From positions 1 to 64,000 of the forward strand of contig JAGWAU010000003.1 in NCBI GenBank assembly GCA_021296255.1: DNA of 64,000 nucleotides, in the 5' to 3' direction. The notes under the pieces are model-generated. The model saw nothing but the letters and a program-made list of their open reading frames with translations, searched no databases and had not been told where the DNA came from. A program made the position numbers and the translations under genes. How positions within the stretch are numbered: the stretch's first letter is position 1; each line of letters opens with the position of its first letter. The DNA is from Alphaproteobacteria bacterium (GTDB taxonomy: Bacteria; Pseudomonadota; Alphaproteobacteria; UBA2966). Below, in pieces: positions 52,452 to 61,054 of this stretch.

Positions 52452-54422
52452 CTAGATCTGCCGGGCCACGCGGTGGCCGTCGACTACGGCCAGCTCGATG
52501 TCGCGCGGCTGGTAGCAGTCGCCGATGGCACGAACGTCGGCGTGCCGCCCGTGAAGCTCGTGGTACAGCCCATCGTCCGCCCGCCCGCCGGCGGCCATGA
52601 CCACCGTGTCGATACCGTCGATCGTACGCGGCTCCCACGAGACGACGTTGTAGACGTCGACGGCGTTTTCCGTGATCTCCCAGACGCCCGTAAACGGCGT
52701 CAGCGTCACCCCCTTCCGCATCAAGCGTTCGAGCTGGACGTGCCAGGCGGGGACCGGCATGTTGCGGCCGACGTATTCGAGGCCCGTGACGATCTCGACC
52801 TGACGGCCCCGATCCGCAAGGTATTCGGCCACAGTGGGCGCCTCGGCCCGACCCAGGGTGTCGACCACGAGGACCCGCTCGCCGATTTCGGCGTTGCCGA
52901 GCAGCACGTCGCGGCTGCTCAGTACGTGTTTCTGGCCGGTGCCGATCACGTCCGGCATGAAGGCCGTCGAACCCGTGGCTACGACGACGGTGTCCGGGTT
53001 TTCCGCCAGCACGTCGTCAGGCCCCGCCTCGTGTTGCAGCCGGACGTCGACGCCCACTTTTTCGAGCTGGCGTTCGAAAAAATGAATGATCTGCTCGAAG
53101 ATTTCCCGAGCTGGCGTCCGCATCACGAGATTGACCTGACCGCCAATCCGCTGGCCCGTCTCGAAGACCACGACGTCGTGGCCTCGCTCCGCCGCGATAC
53201 GCGCGGCCTCGCAACCGGCCGGGCCGGCGCCTACGATCACCACCTTCTTCTCCGTTTCGGCCGGCCGCAGCTCGGACCACTCGCGCTCGCGTCCGGTCAC
53301 CGGGTTGTAGATGCAGCCGACGCCCATGCCGATGTAGATGTGTCCCACGCAGCTCTGGGTGCAGGCGATGCAGGTGCGGATATCGTCGGCGTGGCCGTCG
53401 CGGGCCTTGTTGGCCCAATGCGCGTCGGCAATCAGCGCCCGCGCCATGCCGATGACGTCGGCCTTGCCCTCCGCGATCATGTTGTCCGCCAACGCCGGGG
53501 AGTCGATGCGCCCCGTGCCGACAACCGGCAGCGTGGTCGCTTCCTTGAGACCCGCCGGCAGATAGGCGAATTGTCCAGGCTTGTAGTAGTGGGGCGGCCA
53601 GTGTTCCCGACCGCTTCGCGGGCTCGGCACGATGCCCTGCCACATGTTGAAGTAATTCACCTTGCCGCCGGCTTCGACTAGGCTGGCGACCCGCTTGTAG
53701 TCCTCCAGTCCCAGGCTGTAGTCCACGAGGTCGTCGTAGAAGCGGATTCCCAGCAGGCGCTCGGGCCCGAGTTCGCCGCGCACCACGTCGATTACTTCAT
53801 CGAGAAACGTCATGCGTTCCTCGAGCGTTCCACCACCATACTTGTCATCCCGCCGGTTGGCATATTGGCTGAGAAAGTTGGCGAACAGGAAATCGAGGCC
53901 CACGGCCAGCTCTACGCCATCCATCTCGCCACGGACGACCCGCCGTGTCGCCGTGGCGAAGGACTCGACGACCTCTTCGACTTCCGCGGTGGACATCGCA
54001 TGGGGCACCAGTTGGGGGGAGGAAAAGTCGGGCGCCGGCACGGCCGACGGCGCCTCGATGGTGCGCTGCAGATAGGCTGCACCATCCGAGACCCGGCGTC
54101 CGCGATGTCCGAGCTGCGCCAACATAGGCACGCCGTACGCGTGCGTCGCTTCCGAGAACTTTCCGTAGGCTGCGGTGATCCTCTCGTCGTAGTTGGCCAG
54201 CGACAGGGCCGCGTCGCCGTCGTACCGGGTGACCGTGAACCCCGTGACGATGATGCCCACGCCTCCCTTGGCACGTTCGCGGACGTAGTCGACGTAACGG
54301 TCGGTCGGGATGCCGTCGCCGGTTTGAAAATGGGCCGCGTGGCCGGTGTTCATGATCCGGTTCTTGAGGGTGTACGTCCCCACTTTCAGCGGGGCGAACA
54401 GACTCGGGAACGGTTCAGCCAT
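52452..54422 (-). CDS. old-yellow-enzyme family iron-sulfur flavoprotein (TMADH/DMADH/2,4-dienoyl-CoA reductase type)
   Basis: This 656-residue protein has an N-terminal OYE TIM barrel with FMN (FAPLKVGTYTLKNRI, QLGHRGRRV), a 4Fe-4S cluster segment RTCIACTQSCVGHIYIG with a last Cys after GMGVGC, and a C-terminal FAD/NAD half (VVIVGAGPAGCEAARIA). This three-part design is that of trimethylamine/dimethylamine dehydrogenase, stachydrine and N-methylproline demethylases and 2,4-dienoyl-CoA reductases. ATG 54422 has GGAGGGAGGAC just upstream. The family and the sox context favour an N-demethylase, but a dienoyl or enone reductase is possible. Confidence 0.88.
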   Translation of the reverse strand: MAEPFPSLFAPLKVGTYTLKNRIMNTGHAAHFQTGDGIPTDRYVDYVRERAKGGVGIIVTGFTVTRYDGDAALSLANYDERITAAYGKFSEATHAYGVPMLAQLGHRGRRVSDGAAYLQRTIEAPSAVPAPDFSSPQLVPHAMSTAEVEEVVESFATATRRVVRGEMDGVELAVGLDFLFANFLSQYANRRDDKYGGGTLEERMTFLDEVIDVVRGELGPERLLGIRFYDDLVDYSLGLEDYKRVASLVEAGGKVNYFNMWQGIVPSPRSGREHWPPHYYKPGQFAYLPAGLKEATTLPVVGTGRIDSPALADNMIAEGKADVIGMARALIADAHWANKARDGHADDIRTCIACTQSCVGHIYIGMGVGCIYNPVTGREREWSELRPAETEKKVVIVGAGPAGCEAARIAAERGHDVVVFETGQRIGGQVNLVMRTPAREIFEQIIHFFERQLEKVGVDVRLQHEAGPDDVLAENPDTVVVATGSTAFMPDVIGTGQKHVLSSRDVLLGNAEIGERVLVVDTLGRAEAPTVAEYLADRGRQVEIVTGLEYVGRNMPVPAWHVQLERLMRKGVTLTPFTGVWEITENAVDVYNVVSWEPRTIDGIDTVVMAAGGRADDGLYHELHGRHADVRAIGDCYQPRDIELAVVDGHRVARQI

Positions 54423-54510
54423 GAGTCCTCCCTCCACGATGGGGGCCGAGTCGCAGCCCTCCGTCTCGAAGTCTACGGCAAACGCGCGAGGGGGTAACAG
54501 CCGTCCGACG
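54394..54510 (-). repeat. leader-plus-start region duplicated at 56061-56174
   Basis: This segment covers the OYE gene's first codons and about 90 bases of its leader. It aligns with 56061-56174 at roughly three of four positions by eye, with the core CTCCACGATGGGG, CCGAGTC and CAAACGCGC shared exactly. Confidence 0.6.
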
Positions 54511-54585
54511 ATGAGAAGCTCACCCGCCGGGTGTAGGAGCAGTCCTTCGATGCCGAGACCGATGCCAGGAATTTTCGGCGTCCGG

Positions 54586-55548
54586 TCAGGTGTCCAGAAC
54601 GAGTCGGGCGACCTCTTCGGGCCTGTCGAGTTGGACGTAGTGGCCGGCGGACTCGACCAGCCACAGCCGCACATTGGGGATCAGGTGGCCGAGCTCGTGA
54701 GCCAATGCCGGGTTGAGATAGGGATCCTCGGTGCCAAAGATGATCTTCGTCGGCACCTCAAGATGGCGAAGCTGGGCAACGCGCCTCGCCCGCGCCTGCA
54801 CCTCCGCAGTCCATACCCCGGTCAGGCCGAAGAATGCCGGCCTGATGCCGAGTGCCTGATGCGAGAAGATCGGCAAGTACTGGTCGCGGATCTCCGAGTC
54901 GGCGAAGAACGCTCCGACCTGCCCGGCATGGCCGTCCCGCCACAACGAGTCGCTTCGCTTGGCGCCGAAGATCAGAAGGTCACGTCTCAGGCCGAGCGTC
55001 GAGAACCGTTTTATCGACGGCGGCATGATCCGCTTCTCCGACGGGGCGTAGAGCGTGTTCAGCAGGATGAGCTCGACCGTCCGGTCCGGATTGTCGATCG
55101 CATAATCGATGCCGGGAAGACCCGATGCGTCGTGCACCATCAGTCGGACCCGCCGCAAACCGAAATAGGCGATCACCGCTTCGAGGTCACGCCGCAGGCT
55201 GGCGACGTCGTAGCGGTGGTCTTCCGGTTTGTCCGAATTACCCCAACCGAGGAAATCAAAGGTGATCACGCGGCGTTTCTTGGCCAGCAGCGGCGCGAGA
55301 CGGTCATAAAGATGGAGACTATCGGGAAAGCCGTGCATCAGGATGTAGGGGGCATCGGAAGTCTCGATATCGTCCGGCGCGAACTCGCGAGCGTGCAGCG
55401 TGAACCCGTCGCGCGGTACGGTGTGGATGATCTGCTCGTGCTCTTGCCGGAACGCCGCATCGTAGGCCGCGTATTGCGAGGAGAGGTCGACGCCGCTAGT
55501 ACAGCCGACGAGCAGCGTCGCAACCATTCCAGTCCACGAGTTTTTCAT
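54586..55548 (-). CDS. lipoprotein alpha/beta hydrolase with Asp nucleophile (haloalkane dehalogenase/epoxide hydrolase type)
   Basis: This 320-residue alpha/beta hydrolase carries an N-terminal lipoprotein signal with LVGC (Cys16 lipidated), so it should be membrane-anchored. The nucleophile region MVHDASGLPG puts Asp140 in place of Ser, as in dehalogenases and epoxide hydrolases; HGFPDS forms the oxyanion site, DFLGWGNSDKP follows, and ESAGHYVQLDRP gives the catalytic His with Asp in FGTEDPYLN. A usual GxSxG elbow is absent. ATG 55548 is divergent from the HxlR gene with a palindromic site between them. The substrate is unknown. Confidence 0.87.
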   Translation of the reverse strand: MKNSWTGMVATLLVGCTSGVDLSSQYAAYDAAFRQEHEQIIHTVPRDGFTLHAREFAPDDIETSDAPYILMHGFPDSLHLYDRLAPLLAKKRRVITFDFLGWGNSDKPEDHRYDVASLRRDLEAVIAYFGLRRVRLMVHDASGLPGIDYAIDNPDRTVELILLNTLYAPSEKRIMPPSIKRFSTLGLRRDLLIFGAKRSDSLWRDGHAGQVGAFFADSEIRDQYLPIFSHQALGIRPAFFGLTGVWTAEVQARARRVAQLRHLEVPTKIIFGTEDPYLNPALAHELGHLIPNVRLWLVESAGHYVQLDRPEEVARLVLDT

Positions 55549-55566
55549 TTCAGAAAGTCCTGTTTA

Positions 55567-55592
55567 TATAGTGACTATAAAATAAATAGTCA
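55567..55592. promoter_or_regulatory. palindromic operator candidate between hydrolase and HxlR genes
   Basis: TATAGTGACTATA (55567-55579) is a perfect 6+1+6 palindrome. TGACTA (55572-55577) also pairs with TAGTCA (55587-55592) across 9 bases. The region is strikingly AT-rich and lies between divergent genes, the normal setting for an HxlR-family operator. Confidence 0.55.
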
Positions 55593-55673
55593 ATTGGTTG
55601 TTATGGATCAAGATGCTAGAGTACCTTCTGATTGGATTCGCTCGCCGTGGCGCGACCGGCGTCCATATTGATC

Positions 55674-56009
55674 ATGGCGATGATCTCCAAGCGTAATCTG
55701 CATTGCCCGGTCGCACGGTCGGCGAGCGTGGTCGGCGATCGTTGGACCCTCCTGATCCTGCGCGATCTGTTTCAATCGGGCGTTTGTCGGTTTCAGGAAC
55801 TTCTCCGATCGCTTGAGGGTATCGCGCCCAACACGCTGTCGGCGCGACTGAAAACGCTCGAAGCCAAGGGGGTCGTTGAACGGCGGTTCTACGAGCAACA
55901 CCCGCCGCGCGCGGAATACCTGCTGACCGAAAAGGGAAGAAAGCTCGGTCCGGTCATCCGTGCGCTGTACGAATGGGGGGAGAAACACGGCCCCAAGACC
56001 TCGGCATAG
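55674..56009 (+). CDS. HxlR-family (DUF24) winged-helix regulator
   Basis: This 111-residue HxlR-type DNA-binding protein shows the family core HCPVARSASVVGDRWTLLILRDL (the Cys is a possible redox sensor), then GIAPNTLSARLKTLEAKGVVERR and YLLTEKGRKL, the wing. ATG 55674 or ATG 55680 may start it; an upstream open frame to 55632 is unsupported and no strong site is seen. It is divergent from the lipoprotein hydrolase and probably represses that gene. Inducers of such regulators are usually electrophiles or substrates. Confidence 0.88.
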   Translation: MAMISKRNLHCPVARSASVVGDRWTLLILRDLFQSGVCRFQELLRSLEGIAPNTLSARLKTLEAKGVVERRFYEQHPPRAEYLLTEKGRKLGPVIRALYEWGEKHGPKTSA

Positions 56010-56060
56010 GTTCCGCCGCTCGCGATCGCGCGTCAGGTTTATGTCTCCGGATTCCGCGCG

Positions 56061-56174
56061 GCGAACGGGCCGGGAAACGGTTTAGCCGTGAGGTCCCCTC
56101 CACGATGGGGCCGAGTCACGGCTCTCCGCTTCGACGTTCGGAGCAAACGCGCAAGGGGATGAAACCCGTCCCGC
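56061..56174 (-). repeat. degenerate copy of the OYE leader and first codons
   Basis: Matches 54394-54510. On the minus strand the OYE start ATG is replaced by ACG and the following codons read AKPFPGPFA, close to AEPFPSLFA of the OYE enzyme, before a stop. It is therefore a remnant of an OYE paralogue 5' end rather than a mobile repeat, lying in the 180-base gap after the ketopantoate-reductase-like gene. Confidence 0.6.
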
Positions 56175-56189
56175 CGCGAGGCGAGACGG

Positions 56190-57173
56190 TTAGCCTGGAT
56201 AGCAGCCGGCCTCCCGGGCGCGGCGGACCACAAGGGCGTGAACGAGGGCGATGGTCGGAGTCGGAACGCCCACCAGGCGTCCGAGTTCCACGACAGAGCT
56301 CACCAGTGCGTCGATCTCCATGGGGCGGCCCTGGTCGAGGTCCTGGAGCATGGACGTGCGGTGGGCACCGACCTCTTCGGCGGCCTTGATGCGGGTATCG
56401 ACGTCCATCGGGAACTCGGCGCCGAGCGCCTCGCCGACGGCCCGGCCCTCCTCCATCATGGCCCGCAGCAGGTCGCGGCAGCCGCGATCGGTCGCCAGGT
56501 TCTCCAGCGTCGCGTCGGTCAGAGCGCTCACCGGGTTGAAGGACAGGTTGCCCCACAGCTTCATCCAGATCTCGTTGCGTATCTTCGGCCTTATCGGCGA
56601 CTTGAGGCCGGCCGCGATCATCGCTTTGCTCAGTTGGAGGGCGCGTTCCGATCGACTGCCGTCGGGCTCGCCGAGCGGCATGCGGTTGCCGTAGGAATGT
56701 TTGATGACGCCGGGCTGCTGGATTTCCGCCGAGGTCCAGACGACGCAGCCGACAACGCGTTCGGGGCCGATATGCGTCCATTGGCGGTCGTCGGGGTCGA
56801 CGCAGGCGATGCGATGATCTTCGTAAGGACCTTCGAGCTTATGGAAGTACCACCAGGGGATGCCGTTGACGACCGGCACGACGACGGTGTCGGGACCGAG
56901 AAGCGGTGCCATGCGATCCGCGACCAGCGGCACGGAATGCGCCTTGAGCGCGATCAGGACGTAATCCTGGATACCGGCTTCCACCGGGTCGTCCGTGCAC
57001 CGTGGCCGCGCGATGAACTCGTCTCCGTCGCCGGTGACGAGGGTCAGTCCATGCTGTTTCATGGCTGCGAGGTGCGGCCCCCGCGCGATCAGCGTGACGT
57101 CGAGACCCGCGCGGGACAGCAAGGCGCCGACATGTCCCCCGATGGCGCCGGCTCCGAAGATACAGATCTTCAT
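56190..57173 (-). CDS. ketopantoate reductase-like (ApbA/PanE family) dehydrogenase
   Basis: This 327-residue NADPH-dependent 2-oxo acid reductase of the PanE fold has ICIFGAGAIGGHVGALL at the N-terminus, NGIPWWYFH and the catalytic-type segment KIRNEIWMKLWGNLSFNP with a conserved Lys. The length fits PanE. ATG 57173 overlaps the stop of the upstream ligase (ATGA), so the two are co-translated. In this context it may reduce a 2-oxo acid other than ketopantoate; no panB or panC gene is near, so pantothenate synthesis is not supported. Confidence 0.88.
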   Translation of the reverse strand: MKICIFGAGAIGGHVGALLSRAGLDVTLIARGPHLAAMKQHGLTLVTGDGDEFIARPRCTDDPVEAGIQDYVLIALKAHSVPLVADRMAPLLGPDTVVVPVVNGIPWWYFHKLEGPYEDHRIACVDPDDRQWTHIGPERVVGCVVWTSAEIQQPGVIKHSYGNRMPLGEPDGSRSERALQLSKAMIAAGLKSPIRPKIRNEIWMKLWGNLSFNPVSALTDATLENLATDRGCRDLLRAMMEEGRAVGEALGAEFPMDVDTRIKAAEEVGAHRTSMLQDLDQGRPMEIDALVSSVVELGRLVGVPTPTIALVHALVVRRAREAGCYPG

Positions 57174-58705
57174 TGGACGGCCACGATGGTTTTGGTTAGC
57201 GCGAGCTGCTCGGCGAGGCCGATGCGCTGCAGCTTGCCGGTCGCGCCCTTGGGTATCTCGTCGAGGAACACGACGGTGCGGGGAACCTTGAAGGCGGCAA
57301 GCCGCTCCGCGGCAAAATCGCGCAACTCTTTTTCGGTCAGCGACCTGCCCTCGCGCAGCACGACGGCTGCCGCGACGTCCTCGCCCAGTTTTCCGTGCGG
57401 CACTGCGAAGGTGACGGCCTGGGCCACCGCGTCGTGACCCGTCAGGACCTCGTCGACCTCGCGTGGCGAGATCTTCTCGCCACCGCGGTTGATGATCTCC
57501 TTCAGCCGGCCGGTGATGGTGAGATATCCGTCTTCGTCAAAGAAGCCCAAGTCTCCCGTCCGGAACCAGCCGTCGGTAAAGGCGCCGGCGTTCGCCTCCG
57601 GGTTAGTCTCGTAGCCGGTCGTGACGTTGTCGCCCCTGATGGCGACCTCGCCCTGGGCACCCTGGGGCTGGAGCGCGCCCGCCTCGCCGAGGATGGCGAT
57701 CTCGGGGCCGGCGGGCAGCCCGACCGAACCGGGTTTGCGCGGTTTTGGCGGCAGGGGATTCGAGGCCATCTGGTGCGCGGCTTCGGTCATACCGTAGGAC
57801 TCGATAACGGGAACACCGAAGACCTCTTCCAGCTCCGCCATGACCTGCGGCGGCAGCGACGCGCTGGACGAGCGAATGAGGCGTAGCCTGGACCGCCCAA
57901 TGATCTCTCGATTGCGCTCGGCGCGTGCCAGGATTGCTTGGTGCATGGTGGGCACGGCGGTGTACCAAGTCGGACGGACCTCGTCGAGCCAGGAGAAAAA
58001 TCCAAGAGCATTGAACCCAGGCGGACAGTGGACCGAGGCACCCGCCGACAGGCTTGCGAGGACGGCGGCCATCAGCCCGTGAATATGGAACAGGGGCATG
58101 ACGTTGAGGCAACGGTCCTCCGGATCCAAGGACAGCGTCGCCGAGATGTTCTTGGCGGATGCGCATGTGTTGGCGTGGCTGAGCGGTACGATCTTGGGCC
58201 GCGAAGTGGTGCCGGACGTGTGAAGCACCAGCGCGATGTCTTCTGCGGCCGCGTCGGCATCGCCGGAGGGTTCATCGACGGCCTCGCCCCTCAGGTCGAA
58301 CAGTCCCGCGGCCTCCGTCGAGCGGGTCGTAAGCCGCAGCACACCCACCCCAAGGCGTTCCGCCACCGCGGTCGCGGGTGAGTCGCCATCGGCGTCGACG
58401 ATCAATGCCTTCGCATTGAGATCGCTAAGGTAGAACTCGAACTCCTCGTCGCGATAAGCCGGGTTCAGGGGTGCCGTCGTCGCGGCGGCGGCCACCGACA
58501 CGAAGGCGCTGGCCATGTCAGGTCCGTTGGGGAGCACGATGGCCACCCGGTCATTGCGGCCGATGCCGAGGCATCGGAGCGTCCCAATGGTCTTCCGCAC
58601 GTGTTGCCGCAAGCCGTCAAAGCCGAGGTCCGGGGTTTCGGGAGCGCCGATCGCGGTATGGGCTCCGGCGCCGCGCGAGAGGAGTTTCAGGATCGTATCT
58701 GACAT
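57170..58705 (-). CDS. AMP-forming acyl-CoA ligase, oxalate-CoA ligase (Pcs60/AAE3)-like
   Basis: The 511-residue ANL-superfamily ligase adenylates an acid and forms its CoA thioester. ATP motif HTSGTTSRPKIVPLSH, the acceptor region SYGMTEAAHQMASNPLPP and the late RTGDLGFFDEDGYL and KATGK-like GATGKLQR are present. The stretches around the pore (MPLFHIHGL, WYTAVPTMHQ) and SNPLPP are like the oxalate-CoA ligases Pcs60/AAE3, so oxalate or another small dicarboxylate is a candidate substrate. ATG 58705 is chosen; upstream codons to 58879 lie in the repeat-containing gap. Its stop overlaps the start of the PanE-like gene. Confidence 0.88.
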   Translation of the reverse strand: MSDTILKLLSRGAGAHTAIGAPETPDLGFDGLRQHVRKTIGTLRCLGIGRNDRVAIVLPNGPDMASAFVSVAAAATTAPLNPAYRDEEFEFYLSDLNAKALIVDADGDSPATAVAERLGVGVLRLTTRSTEAAGLFDLRGEAVDEPSGDADAAAEDIALVLHTSGTTSRPKIVPLSHANTCASAKNISATLSLDPEDRCLNVMPLFHIHGLMAAVLASLSAGASVHCPPGFNALGFFSWLDEVRPTWYTAVPTMHQAILARAERNREIIGRSRLRLIRSSSASLPPQVMAELEEVFGVPVIESYGMTEAAHQMASNPLPPKPRKPGSVGLPAGPEIAILGEAGALQPQGAQGEVAIRGDNVTTGYETNPEANAGAFTDGWFRTGDLGFFDEDGYLTITGRLKEIINRGGEKISPREVDEVLTGHDAVAQAVTFAVPHGKLGEDVAAAVVLREGRSLTEKELRDFAAERLAAFKVPRTVVFLDEIPKGATGKLQRIGLAEQLALTKTIVAVQ

Positions 58706-58846
58706 AATTGCCGGAGTCGTACGCGGTATCCCCGCATGATGGTCAGGCGATTGCACTCGATCCCGTCGGTACAGGCAAGCCCCGCAGAAATCGAACAACC
58801 ACGGCTGTTCGAGTAGAGCTTGAACATCACCACCCGCGGGTCGGAC

Positions 58847-58879
58847 CTCTCGGTGGTCTCGGTGCCCCCAGTGGTTCAA
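58847..58879 (+). repeat. 33-bp dispersed intergenic repeat
   Basis: CTCTCGGTGGTCTCGGTG, six variable bases, then GTGGTTCAA. Same order and spacing as 15197-15229 (minus) and 15253-15285, about 43 kb away. It lies in the 217-base gap between the ligase and hyuA. Confidence 0.7.
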
Positions 58880-58922
58880 ATACCATGTTGCCGAGGATGC
58901 GCGCCGCTGATTGGACGTTCGG

Positions 58923-61019
58923 CTATGTCCCTTTGGTCAAATCGACGACGAGGTTGTAACGCTCGTCGACGCGCGCGGTGGCGCCAATGCCGAGCAAGCA
59001 AGTCGATTCCCGCTCCTCAATCAGGGCCGGCCCCTCCACCGCGTCACCCGGCACGAGCGTGTACCGGTCGTGGGCCGGGCAATCGAAGAAGTCGTCAGCT
59101 TCGGGGAAATACGCCCTGCGGTTGCGCTTTCTTGCCGCCCGTTCGCCGGTCTCGACTCCGAGGAATGCCGGCATGCCGGAGTCTTTCGGTTCGGGCGCCC
59201 GTGCCTCCACCTTCCAATTGACGATTTCCAGGCGCTCGTCGAGACCGGGGATGGCGAAGATCTCCTGGTAGCGCGCGCCGAAGGCGTCGGGAATGGCATC
59301 CCGCATGACCACGGGATCAGCTTCGTTCGGCAGGGTGACTTCGATCTCGAATCCCTGGCCTTGGTAGCGGATGTCAAGGCGATGGATGATCGTTACGTTC
59401 GCGGCAGCGACGCCCGCGGCTCGGATCAGGCCGACGGCCTCGTCGGCCAGAGGCCGGGAGTGGCGTTCGTACCAATCGTCACCGAGCGCGTCGACGAAGG
59501 TAAGATTGGAGCGGGCGACGTCGAACGAGAGCGGGCATACGAGCAGGCCCAGCGCCGACATAACCCCGGCCGCCGGCGGAAAGATCACGCGAGGCACCTT
59601 CAACTTGGCGGCAATGCTGTGGGCATGGATGGGACCGGAACCGCCGAACGCGATCATGGTACAGCCCCGGTAGTCGAACCCCCTCTCCGCCGCGTGCACC
59701 CGGAACGCCCGCGCCACGTCTTCGTTGATGGTTTCGTGGATTCCCCAGGCCGCCCGAACCACCGAGACGTCCAGAGGATCGGCCACGTGCGAGGCAATCG
59801 CTCTTTCGGAAGCCCGTGGATCGAGTCGCATCTCGCCACCGAGAAAAAAGTTCGGATCGAGATAGCCGAGTACCACGTTGGCGTCGGTGAGAGTCGCCGC
59901 CTCGCCTCTCTGCCCGTAGCACGCAGGGCCCGGATCGGCGCCGGCGCTGCGCGGCCCGACACGAATCATGCCACGGCCGTCGATCTCGGCAATGGATCCG
60001 CCACCCGCGCCGATTTCGATCATGTCGATGACGGGAATCTTGATGGGGACGCCGCTTCCCGGCTTGAACTCGTGAACCCGCGCCACCTCGAGTTCGTAAG
60101 TGCGGAGCGGCGAACCGGCGCGCACCAACGCTCCCTTCGCTGTCGTGCCTCCCATGTCGAAGGACAGGACGTCGGGGAGGTCTAGGGCGGTGCCGTGACG
60201 CGCCGACATCAGGGCGCCCGCGGCGGGCCCCGATTCCATCATGCGGACGGGGAAACGCCGCGCCGTATCGGGTGTCACCATACCGCCATTCGACGCCATC
60301 ATGGTGATGCGACCGGTAAAGCCCAAGGCGCCGAGTTCGCGTTCGATATGCCTCAAATACCTGTCGAGCACGGGCTGAGTGAAGGCATTGGCCGTGGCCG
60401 TGGTCCAGCGTTCGAATTCACGCCAGTGTGGAAACACCTCCGCCGACGTCGAGACGAACAGATCGGGAAACGCGACTTGGATGGCGTCGCGCACCGCAAG
60501 CTCGTGGGTCGGGTTGAGGTAGGAATTGATGAAGCAGACCGCAAGCGCCCTGATATCGTGGTCGGTAACCAGCTCCGCCACGCCCGACTTGGCCTCCTCG
60601 AGATCAACGGCCCGCTCGACGCTGCCGTCGAACAGGATACGTTCGTCGACCTCGCGCCGCAGCGCCCTCGGCACCAGCGGGTCGGGAAATCCGGGTGTCA
60701 GGTCGTAGAGGTCATAGCGCCGTTCCCGACGCATATCGAGGATGTCGCGGAAACCTTGGGTGACGAGCATACCGGTGGGAGCGCCCCGGCGCTCGATGAC
60801 GGCATTCGTGACGAGCGTGGTCCCGTGAACGACGGCCTGGACGTCGGCCAAGGCCACGCCGCTGTCGGTCAACAAGTCCTGGAGACCCTCGATGACGGCC
60901 CGAGAGGGGTCCCGAGGCGTGGTCAGCCGCTTGTGGATACCGACGATGCCGCTACCCTCGGTGAAGAGCGCGAAGTCCGTGAACGTTCCGCCGATGTCGA
61001 CTCCAACCCGATAGGTCAT
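58923..61019 (-). CDS. hyuA: HyuA-type hydantoinase A/oxoprolinase subunit
   Basis: This 698-residue HyuA subunit shows YRVGVDIGGTFTDFALF at its N-terminus, LSFDMGGTTAKGALV as the second phosphate motif and MMESGPAAGALMS. It activates a cyclic amide with ATP for opening by HyuB. ATG 61019 is preceded by a 35-base gap after hyuB, with its partner at 61055 upstream. Together with the class IV aminotransferase at 62760 it forms one minus-strand operon. It is distinct in sequence from the HyuA at 23504, so the two may handle different rings. Confidence 0.9.
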   Translation of the reverse strand: MTYRVGVDIGGTFTDFALFTEGSGIVGIHKRLTTPRDPSRAVIEGLQDLLTDSGVALADVQAVVHGTTLVTNAVIERRGAPTGMLVTQGFRDILDMRRERRYDLYDLTPGFPDPLVPRALRREVDERILFDGSVERAVDLEEAKSGVAELVTDHDIRALAVCFINSYLNPTHELAVRDAIQVAFPDLFVSTSAEVFPHWREFERWTTATANAFTQPVLDRYLRHIERELGALGFTGRITMMASNGGMVTPDTARRFPVRMMESGPAAGALMSARHGTALDLPDVLSFDMGGTTAKGALVRAGSPLRTYELEVARVHEFKPGSGVPIKIPVIDMIEIGAGGGSIAEIDGRGMIRVGPRSAGADPGPACYGQRGEAATLTDANVVLGYLDPNFFLGGEMRLDPRASERAIASHVADPLDVSVVRAAWGIHETINEDVARAFRVHAAERGFDYRGCTMIAFGGSGPIHAHSIAAKLKVPRVIFPPAAGVMSALGLLVCPLSFDVARSNLTFVDALGDDWYERHSRPLADEAVGLIRAAGVAAANVTIIHRLDIRYQGQGFEIEVTLPNEADPVVMRDAIPDAFGARYQEIFAIPGLDERLEIVNWKVEARAPEPKDSGMPAFLGVETGERAARKRNRRAYFPEADDFFDCPAHDRYTLVPGDAVEGPALIEERESTCLLGIGATARVDERYNLVVDLTKGT

Positions 61020-61054
61020 GAGATCAGGACCGTCCGAACCTCTTGATCGAGTGG

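Noticed and set aside
54423-54674. Longer start for the OYE flavoprotein
   Set aside because: Upstream codons are unlike the family and contain the duplicated leader; ATG 54422 has a strong ribosome-binding site.
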